Assembly (NCBI GenBank): GCA_002496845.1
Contig: DALQ01000121.1
Coordinates: forward strand, 1-9,424
Length of the DNA stretch: 9,424 nucleotides
Source of the DNA: Euryarchaeota archaeon UBA495
GTDB lineage: Archaea > Thermoplasmatota > Poseidoniia > Poseidoniales > Poseidoniaceae
Reading direction: 5' to 3'
Within the stretch, counting starts at the first letter, position 1; every line of letters begins with the position of its first letter. Below, one piece after another: positions 1 to 5,698 of this stretch. Under the pieces are notes generated by a model. That model searched no databases. It saw nothing but the letters and a program-made list of their open reading frames with translations, and had not been told where the DNA came from. A program made the translations under genes and the position numbers.

Positions 1-1
1 G

Positions 2-451
2 GAAGTGATTCTCCATCTGGGTGGTGGACCCGGCCCGCCACGACGGCTCCGGTTGAACGGAATCACCTTGCGCGGGCTCCACGCCGATGAACGGTCTGCG
101 GCCGGGACGCTCGGCAAAGCCCTCCTCAACCCTCAACCGCCCAGAGGCCAATGGAAGGAAGTCACGCCTGGGCTTGACGAAAGCGGTGGAACCTTGTCGG
201 ACACGCTCAGAGAATGGAAGGACACGACGGTGTTCCTGTTGGATGCAGATGCTCCGTCGTTGGAAGGCATGCTCGATGATGATGCGGACCTCGCATCATC
301 CGACCTCGGCTTTGTCCTCAGCGACGACCAGCCGCTCGGCGAAGACGACCTCGACGGTCACGATGTCGCCCGTTGCAGCCTTGGCTCCCGATGGTTGCAA
401 GGCCATGCGGCCGTACACATCGTTCATTGGTTGCTCGACCGTCAGGCCTGA
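2..451 (+). CDS. trmY: tRNA (pseudouridine(54)-N1)-methyltransferase TrmY, C-terminal part (5' end cut by window edge)
   Basis: Partial gene, open from the left edge to a TGA at 449-451; its true start lies outside, and the in-frame GTG at base 5 is internal. TrmY is a SPOUT-class, SAM-dependent enzyme that methylates N1 of pseudouridine 54 in the T-loop of archaeal tRNAs. From memory of the family, the visible part aligns with its later two thirds: an HADERSAAGTLGKALL stretch (family NPDERS...I.KAL), then a TPGLDESGGTLSDTL segment, a GFVLSDDQPLGEDD loop matching the SAM-binding VF(I/L)(G/S)D..(G)..EED region, and a closing VHIVHWLLDRQ helix matching ITIIHNVLDKK. Acidic, well-spaced codons in this frame support coding over the opposite strand, where the antisense frame has a TGA at 296-298. 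The usual HANHC motif before the last helix is not conserved (QGHAAVH at 398-418). It is convergent with surE and overlaps it by 10 bases. Confidence 0.83.
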   Translation, partial: EVILHLGGGPGPPRRLRLNGITLRGLHADERSAAGTLGKALLNPQPPRGQWKEVTPGLDESGGTLSDTLREWKDTTVFLLDADAPSLEGMLDDDADLASSDLGFVLSDDQPLGEDDLDGHDVARCSLGSRWLQGHAAVHIVHWLLDRQA

Positions 452-1428
452 CGAGCCAACCACAGCGGCCAACCGTCCTCGCCTTGACGCAAGGCTTGAG
501 CAAGCAGGGCTTCATCGAGCGCAAAAGGATGGGTCGCCGGCCACGTCGGAAGCGATGAGAGGCTGGCTGCGCCTGCATCCACCGCGTCGCAATCACCGTC
601 TTCGACGATGGAATGATCGATGCTTGCAGCCCCGATGCGGAAGGTGGCCACATCACCTTCCTCAACGTCGTCGAAACTTACCGCGTCGCGGTACCAACGG
701 GTGCCGAGCCGTGTGCTCTTCCACGACCCGTCCCAGTCCGGCCCGACGTTGAGGTTCAGCATCACTTCGCCGTGCTGAAACGCTGTGAGGATGGCGCCCG
801 CGGGATCCGCCGACCACGCGGGATCGAGGGCTTCGTGCGGCCATGAACTGACGTGTGCTGCACTCAGGTCGACCGTTGGGCGGCGCAGATTGACGGCCGA
901 ATCAGGCAACAGAGGAAGCAGACGTTCCACCAGCATCACCGTGGCATCCACCGCCTTCTGCATGCCTTCAGGCTCAAAGGAGGTAAACGAGGATGCCACG
1001 GCGGGCATACCGTAGAGGCCTGCCTCACGTGCGGCACCCATGGTGCCGCTGTGGTACGAATCTTGGCTCAAGTTTGGACCGAGGTTCACACCGGACACGA
1101 CCAAGCGCGGATGGATGTCGGGCGCAACGTGGGCCAATCCACCGTCCAGCGCGACGATCATCGTATCGCATGGGGTGCCGTCCAACTCGAACAAACGCAC
1201 GGGAGCGTCGCCCGTGAGCCCCCAAGCCTCGACCAGATCATGGCGTTCACGCAACGGCATGGGCGAACCCAACTGAATCCGCATACCGGCCGCGGAATGG
1301 TTGGACTTTGGTGCAAAGGTCACGACGGGATGGCCGGCCGCGTGAAGGGCCTTGACCAGCATCTCAAACCCGGGCGCTTCGATGCCGTCATCGTTGGTCA
1401 AGACCAGCCAGCCTTCGCCCGTCGGCAT
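442..1428 (-). CDS. surE: 5'/3'-nucleotidase SurE
   Basis: SurE is a metal-dependent phosphatase that removes phosphate from nucleoside 5'- and 3'-monophosphates, and in some species from short polyphosphate; it acts in the cytosol. The 328-residue protein starts with the signature LTNDDGIEAPG (residues 10-20; Asp13 and Asp14 are the metal ligands), then APKSNHSAAGM with Ser45 at the active site, then SGVNLGPNLSQDSYHSGTMG (112-131), where Asn115 is the likely fourth ligand. LNLNVGP (225-230) and the TRLGTRWY strand (239-246) close the core. The family core seems to end near residue 293, leaving about 35 extra C-terminal residues (LDEALLAQALRQGEDGWPLW...), so it is longer than the usual ~250-265. 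The ATG at 1428 sits just before the signature and is preceded by a purine-rich AAGGGGGA. It lies 43 bases after the stop of the secreted-protein gene and ends tail-to-tail with trmY. Confidence 0.95.
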   Translation of the reverse strand: MPTGEGWLVLTNDDGIEAPGFEMLVKALHAAGHPVVTFAPKSNHSAAGMRIQLGSPMPLRERHDLVEAWGLTGDAPVRLFELDGTPCDTMIVALDGGLAHVAPDIHPRLVVSGVNLGPNLSQDSYHSGTMGAAREAGLYGMPAVASSFTSFEPEGMQKAVDATVMLVERLLPLLPDSAVNLRRPTVDLSAAHVSSWPHEALDPAWSADPAGAILTAFQHGEVMLNLNVGPDWDGSWKSTRLGTRWYRDAVSFDDVEEGDVATFRIGAASIDHSIVEDGDCDAVDAGAASLSSLPTWPATHPFALDEALLAQALRQGEDGWPLWLARQA

Positions 1429-1471
1429 GAGTCAAGGTCCCCCTTGCGCTACATGATGGTTCGCTCAACCG

Positions 1472-2545
1472 TCATGCGCGTGGCCGTTGGGCCCGGCTCG
1501 AAAGGGCTGCACCAAGGAGTGCAACCAGCACGAACAACGCGCCTCCGGGATGCCCAAGGTTGCTCTCAGCTTGTTCCTGGTCCAAGCGGTCGGTGAAATC
1601 CTGGCGCTCTTCTTCGATCAATTCGAGGATTCCATGGTTTTCGACGGTGTTGCATCGGTAGCTGAGCATGTAGCAATCGCTGCCGTAGCCGTAGTAGTAG
1701 GAGTAGCATCCATTTTGCCCGCCCTCCAACGAAGAAGGGGAGATGAGAATGGAACCAAAGACGTTCAGGCGGAACAAGGCAGGCTCTTCGGGAAGACCAA
1801 CGAAGGTCATCTTGATCCTCACCGTTCCACTTTCTCCCGGCTGAATGGTACCTCCGTCCTCGAGGACCTCCATGACGAGTTCCCCGTCTCGCCCCTTGTC
1901 GTACTCTGGGATGCGGTCGTCGCCGTAGTCCAAGTGCTCGGAGTAAAGCTCGTGTTCCGTTTCCATGTCAACGGACAGGCTCGAACCCTCGTTCCCGTCG
2001 AGGCTGACCTCAAGCACCACGTCGCCGTTGCCGTTGTCAGGGCAGACGTCTTGGCTCCCACCCGAACCGATGTCCTCGTAGTGATCTTCCTTGAGGTCCC
2101 AGTCCATCTCAAACCATGCGATGACGTTCACTTGCTTCGTTCGGGATTCCTCTTCGCACGTATCGCAGGTCATGACGCTCGCGTAGCGTGTGATGATGGC
2201 GGTGTACTCTACCTCGTGGGCGCCTTGAGACGTGGAGCGGTCACGCAAGAAATTTGAGAACACGTAGAGGGTTTCCCCGGCGTTCACCGTCACCGACTCG
2301 TCCTGAAGTTCCATGTTGAGGTCCGTGGTCATGCTGACCTCCACCGTGATGTCGTGCTGGTTGTTGTTCTGCACTTCGCATGCGATGAAATCGTAGTAGT
2401 CCCAACGCGGGTCAAGGTCCGAGTTGTAGTAGTAATAGAAATCGCAACTGAAGTCCAGCACCGGCGTGTAGGGGATTTGGGCCTCAGCAGGGGGGGCCGA
2501 AAATGGCACGAAGAGCAAGACCATGAGCAAGGCTTGCACTCGCAT
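1472..2545 (-). CDS. secreted surface protein with two beta-sandwich-like domains and a C-terminal membrane/sortase-like tail
   Basis: Not recognised as a named family. The 357-residue protein opens with a Sec signal peptide (MRVQALLMVLLFVPF...) with a likely cleavage after AEA (residues 20-22). Two segments look like duplicated extracellular Ig/CARDB-like beta-sandwiches: about 30-145 with ESVTVNAGETLYVF (83-96), and about 165-270 with GGTIQPGESGTVRIKM (231-246); both carry the strand-turn pattern x-[AP]-G-E-[ST]. There are eight cysteines (34, 56, 127, 130, 168, 280, 291, 298), an even number that fits disulfides in an exported protein, including a CDTC pair. Tyrosines cluster at 37-40 and 281-296. 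A charged helix (about 306-326) leads to HPGGALFVLVALLGAAL and a basic tail SSRAQRPRA, resembling a PGF-CTERM archaeosortase signal but with PGG rather than PGF, so a plain membrane anchor is the alternative. The ATG at 2545 is the only start that gives an intact signal peptide. No good ribosome-binding site precedes it. Confidence 0.8.
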   Translation of the reverse strand: MRVQALLMVLLFVPFSAPPAEAQIPYTPVLDFSCDFYYYYNSDLDPRWDYYDFIACEVQNNNQHDITVEVSMTTDLNMELQDESVTVNAGETLYVFSNFLRDRSTSQGAHEVEYTAIITRYASVMTCDTCEEESRTKQVNVIAWFEMDWDLKEDHYEDIGSGGSQDVCPDNGNGDVVLEVSLDGNEGSSLSVDMETEHELYSEHLDYGDDRIPEYDKGRDGELVMEVLEDGGTIQPGESGTVRIKMTFVGLPEEPALFRLNVFGSILISPSSLEGGQNGCYSYYYGYGSDCYMLSYRCNTVENHGILELIEEERQDFTDRLDQEQAESNLGHPGGALFVLVALLGAALSSRAQRPRA

Positions 2546-2560
2546 GTTCTACGTCCACAC

Positions 2561-2575
2561 AAAGAAGGGAAAAAG
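2561..2575 (-). terminator. pyrimidine/T-rich tract, possible archaeal intrinsic terminator
   Basis: On the minus strand this reads CTTTTTCCCTTCTTT, fifteen pyrimidines in a row. It starts about 20 bases after the TAA of the anchored surface protein gene and ends 15 bases before the ATG of the secreted protein gene. Archaeal RNA polymerase can terminate at U-rich tracts without a hairpin, so partial termination between the two genes is plausible. The T run is interrupted by CCC and no hairpin precedes it, so this is only suggestive. Confidence 0.35.
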
Positions 2576-2595
2576 ATGACTCCGAACGTGGTCGA

Positions 2596-3276
2596 TTAGA
2601 GTTCAACGAGGTCCAATTCGTACAAGGTCGCCGTCCATGCGACGCTCACCGCTTCACCGTCGTCCTGTGGGCTTGGCGGCGGAGCAGGGCTTGACGACGA
2701 CACCTCAAGATTGAGCGTAAAGGTCCCAACACCGTGAACCTGGCTGGACCATGCGTCAAGGTGCTGCGAAGAAAGACCGCCAACCATCTGCATTGGTTCA
2801 CCGGTGTAGTTAGGGAAGACGACTACGGTGAGCACGATGTCCGAACAGTCGTCAGACGTCCCCGAGAGGACGGAATTGACGTGCCCCCATTCTGCCGACG
2901 GACCGCTTGGTGGAATGCTGGCCGTCACCGTATCACAGTCGTCGAGCGGAAGGCCAGACGATTCTGAGTACGATACCACGACGTTCAACAGCCCTACTCC
3001 GTCGTATGCCTGAACGTCGCTTTGCTCAAGGTCGAACTCCATCGTCACGGTTTGGTCTTGCACATACGCCTCATCTGATGCAGTAAGGGTGCTCTCTTGG
3101 AATTCCAAACTGTAAGCCGACAAGGCATCTTTGGTTTGGATGTCGTCGCCTTTGATGACGGTGAAAACGAGGGCGTGATAACTCACCAACAAAATGATGA
3201 GAGCATACATGGCGAACAGCGGTTTCCTTGGCTGGTCTCGCGCGAAAAAGTCCTGAACGAGGCTTCCATCCGTCAT
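2596..3276 (-). CDS. single-pass membrane-anchored extracellular protein of unknown function
   Basis: No recognised family. The 226-residue protein has a short cytoplasmic head with a basic end (DQPRKP, about 14-19), one membrane helix (about 20-41, LFAMYALIILLVSYHALVF) and then an exterior domain (type II, no cleavage site evident). The exterior part is rich in Ser, Asp, Val and Thr with alternating beta-like patterns, two cysteines (114 and 144) that could form a disulfide, and a flexible SSSSPAPPPSPQDDGE linker (193-208) before a final strand (AVSVAWTATLYELDL). The chosen start is the ATG at 3276, which overlaps the TGA of the upstream membrane protein gene as ATGA and is preceded by a GGGGGGCGGA purine run. 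A TTG at 3291 would add five residues and a longer overlap, and is less likely. The four-base overlap implies translational coupling with the polytopic membrane protein. Confidence 0.8.
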   Translation of the reverse strand: MTDGSLVQDFFARDQPRKPLFAMYALIILLVSYHALVFTVIKGDDIQTKDALSAYSLEFQESTLTASDEAYVQDQTVTMEFDLEQSDVQAYDGVGLLNVVVSYSESSGLPLDDCDTVTASIPPSGPSAEWGHVNSVLSGTSDDCSDIVLTVVVFPNYTGEPMQMVGGLSSQHLDAWSSQVHGVGTFTLNLEVSSSSPAPPPSPQDDGEAVSVAWTATLYELDLVEL

Positions 3277-4619
3277 TCGTCCGCCCCCCAAGTTTCTATG
3301 GCTTCAAACATCAACTGATCGTACCAGACGTTGGTTTGCCATTGAACGAAGGCAACCAGAATCAAAAACAAAATCAACACGGCCATCCCGCGGTCAAGCC
3401 TTGCAAACACGATGCGTTGCACGGGAAATTCCGGGAACCATCGAGCATCGAGTCCTTTTCGCATCTGCTTCGACGCGTTCATGAGGTTGTCAAAGGACCG
3501 CTCTTCCCAGCCAATACCGAACGCGACGAGAATACCCAATGCGGCGGCAGAGAACATCTCGTTCATCGGCACCAAGGCTTGAATCAACTCAAGCAGGGCA
3601 GACGTGGCGATGACGATGAGGATGATGACCATCAGCTTCGCCTTTGGCTTCATCTCTGGTGTCGTCTCAAACAGGCCATACCGTAGGATGACGTACATCA
3701 TGATCACCGGACGCATCATCGAGAAGTGCATGGCCGATGTGAGGGTGGTCCAAATCACGTCGAGACTTTGGCTTCCTGATTGCCACCAGAGGGCGTTTTC
3801 ACCTTGACCAAGGATCGCATAACCCACCAAACCAAGCGAGAAGTATGACACGAGCATGTACGTCAAGAGTTCAGCGCGTCCCTTGCTCCATTGGTAAATT
3901 TCCACACCACACATAAACAGGCCAACGGCGATGAGGACGGTGTAACTTGATTGCCAGAGGAAGTCCACCGGCATGCTCGTAAGACCAACAAAGGGTTCGA
4001 TGTAGTAGAAGTACTCCGCTTGGAGGATCATGCCAGGCCACATGAACCACACGTGACCGGCATGGAACAACAGCAACAAACCCGCTACGTTGGCGATGTT
4101 GCGGGAACTTTCCTCCGAGCGGAGCTCGTCCATCAATCGGAATTTGACGTACACGGAACCCCAGATCAGCGCACAGGCCAGGTAGGCCAATCCAGGCAAC
4201 TGAATGAGAGCGACCCCGAAACCAAGCAATTGCGTCACCACGCGGAACACGAGCAGTCCAATCACCGCACCCAGCGCGATTTTCATGTGACTCGCTTTGC
4301 GGATCATGGGGATTGGGAACACGAGCGCAAGGCAGATCAGGCCGCTTGAGAAAATGAAATCCATGCACCACAGGATGCCGACGGAGAGCTGCCACACGCC
4401 CTGATCAGTGAATCCACCCGTCTCGATCGCACGAATGGCGTAATCAACAGCCGTGTTCCCGATGCCCTTGGCGATTAAGATCCATGCCAAAAGGTGGGCT
4501 GCAAGACGCTCGTTCCACTCCAATTGGTCGTTGCGCCGTGTAAAATACAGCGTCATGAAGCCAATCAAAATGGTGAGAATGGCCCCAATGAGTCGCAGAC
4601 TGCTGGGGTCCGAGGCCAT
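3273..4619 (-). CDS. polytopic membrane protein of unknown function (about 11-12 helices)
   Basis: No recognised family. From the ATG at 4619 the product has 448 residues, mostly hydrophobic helices with short loops. Approximate helices: 7-27, 40-60, 78-101, 112-132, 139-157, 174-194, 220-242, 252-270, 294-313, 328-350, 355-372 and 410-428. The one sizeable polar stretch is about 373-408 (WEERSFDNLMNASKQMRKGL...), between the last two helices, and probably cytoplasmic because of its Lys/Arg content. No transporter signature, kinase domain or catalytic motif is visible. The start is uncertain: an in-frame ATG at 4655 would add 12 residues (MKSSFHACESHI), and a TTG at 4706 would overlap the upstream gene; I prefer 4619 because the first helix follows it closely. 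No ribosome-binding site is seen before either ATG. The stop overlaps the next gene's start (ATGA), so the two products are likely made together. Confidence 0.8.
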   Translation of the reverse strand: MASDPSSLRLIGAILTILIGFMTLYFTRRNDQLEWNERLAAHLLAWILIAKGIGNTAVDYAIRAIETGGFTDQGVWQLSVGILWCMDFIFSSGLICLALVFPIPMIRKASHMKIALGAVIGLLVFRVVTQLLGFGVALIQLPGLAYLACALIWGSVYVKFRLMDELRSEESSRNIANVAGLLLLFHAGHVWFMWPGMILQAEYFYYIEPFVGLTSMPVDFLWQSSYTVLIAVGLFMCGVEIYQWSKGRAELLTYMLVSYFSLGLVGYAILGQGENALWWQSGSQSLDVIWTTLTSAMHFSMMRPVIMMYVILRYGLFETTPEMKPKAKLMVIILIVIATSALLELIQALVPMNEMFSAAALGILVAFGIGWEERSFDNLMNASKQMRKGLDARWFPEFPVQRIVFARLDRGMAVLILFLILVAFVQWQTNVWYDQLMFEAIETWGADE

Positions 4620-4702
4620 GATGTGCGATTCGCATGCATGAAATGAACTTTTCATCACTATGAGGAGAACATATGCGCTCCAAGGGCCCCACCGTCGACC
4701 TT

Positions 4703-5683
4703 TCAATCGGCTGCGTTGTTGAGACCCTCAAGATTCTGCTCCGGCGTTGGATTGGACACCACCAGGAGGAGCCCGCCGAGCATGATGAGACCACCGAGCA
4801 TGGTGGCAGGACCGGGCACGCCTGTTCCGAAAGCGACCAAGCCAATGATGGAGCCCACGACCGGTTCAAGGGTCAGCGTGACCGAAATGGTCAGCGGAGT
4901 CATCGTCTTCAGGCAATGGTTCAGTCCGGTGTGCCCGACCAGACCGGCCAAAAACGCCAGCAAGAGGAACCCAGCAAGCCAATCTGGCCCGAGCCATCCA
5001 ACGATCCCGTGTCCAGCGATGGCTCCTGTTTCGGCTGCTCCCGACCCGACGGCCAGCAGCACGGAAGCAAGCCCGGTGACGACCGCAGCGTAGAGAAACA
5101 CGGGCCAGCGGGCGCGCAGCACCCGCCCTGCAGCAAGGTAGCCGACCACAAACACGGCCCCAAGGAAGGCGAGGACGTCACCAAACAGCGTGACTTCTTG
5201 TCCACCGCTGGCCTCTCCCACGTCGAGCAGCGTCAGGGCAGCCCCCGTGAGTCCAAGCAAACCACCGGCCCATCCGCGTCGCCCGGGTGGAATGATGTCC
5301 CGGCCAAGGGCCAACAGCACAGCGCTTCCCACCAAAACCACGAGCGGATGCGCGGTAACGAACAGCAGGGAATGGGTGAGCGTGGTACGGTCCAACGACG
5401 CCGTCCATGCTCCAAAGTGAAGCGCGAGAAAGACGCCTGACGCCACGAGAAGCATGGCGTCGCCGCGTGCTTCCTCACGCGTCGTCCACGGCGCACCCTC
5501 CCGTTGCCAATCAAGCACGGCCAACGGCAAGAGAAGCACCGTGGTGGCCTGGAGCCGCCACGAGGCACGCAGCAAGGGAGGCACGTCACCAAACGATTGC
5601 AGAAGAGCTCCACCGCTCGAAACGCCAAGCAAGGCTGCGCCGAGGATGATCCACGTCAGCACGGAGGGGCGTGCACGGTCCAC
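4703..5683 (-). CDS. EamA/DMT-superfamily transporter, probable small-molecule exporter
   Basis: A 326-residue inner-membrane protein with the ten-helix, two-repeat layout of the drug/metabolite transporter superfamily: EamA repeat 1 at about 12-154 and repeat 2 at about 166-310. Family-like features are PPLLRASWRL after the first helix (35-44), ALHFGAWTASL (87-97) followed by a helix-kinking THSLLFVTAHPL (103-114), and the closing LTISVTLTLEPVVGSIIG (264-281) with MLGGLIMLGGLLLVV (295-309). EamA proteins mostly export amino acids, nucleosides or other metabolites; the substrate cannot be read from sequence. The start is a GTG at 5683: no in-frame ATG precedes Met77, and the OPT stop codon lies in the same frame 15 bases upstream. 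A GAGGGCGGG purine run sits between them and could bind ribosomes. It is almost certainly in one transcript with the OPT gene. Confidence 0.9.
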   Translation of the reverse strand: MDRARPSVLTWIILGAALLGVSSGGALLQSFGDVPPLLRASWRLQATTVLLLPLAVLDWQREGAPWTTREEARGDAMLLVASGVFLALHFGAWTASLDRTTLTHSLLFVTAHPLVVLVGSAVLLALGRDIIPPGRRGWAGGLLGLTGAALTLLDVGEASGGQEVTLFGDVLAFLGAVFVVGYLAAGRVLRARWPVFLYAAVVTGLASVLLAVGSGAAETGAIAGHGIVGWLGPDWLAGFLLLAFLAGLVGHTGLNHCLKTMTPLTISVTLTLEPVVGSIIGLVAFGTGVPGPATMLGGLIMLGGLLLVVSNPTPEQNLEGLNNAAD

Positions 5684-5698
5684 GTCGGTCGCCCGCCC

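Noticed and set aside
1..427. A minus-strand gene downstream of surE starting at the ATG at 427
   Set aside because: The frame stops at a TGA (298-296) after 43 codons and its continuation uses many rare Arg codons, whereas the plus-strand frame over the same bases matches TrmY.
1487..2257. Long plus-strand open frame opposite the secreted protein gene
   Set aside because: It is antisense to a gene with a signal peptide, paired cysteines and a membrane tail; its own translation shows no recognisable features.
3277..3291. TTG start five codons upstream for the single-pass surface protein
   Set aside because: The ATG at 3276 forms an ATGA overlap with the upstream stop and has a purine-rich site before it.
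4620..4706. Longer forms of the polytopic membrane protein (TTG at 4706 or ATG at 4655)
   Set aside because: The TTG form overlaps the EamA stop and has no ribosome-binding site. The ATG at 4655 cannot be excluded, but no signal supports it over 4619. A CATATG at about 4669-4674 is too short and wrongly spaced to call a promoter.
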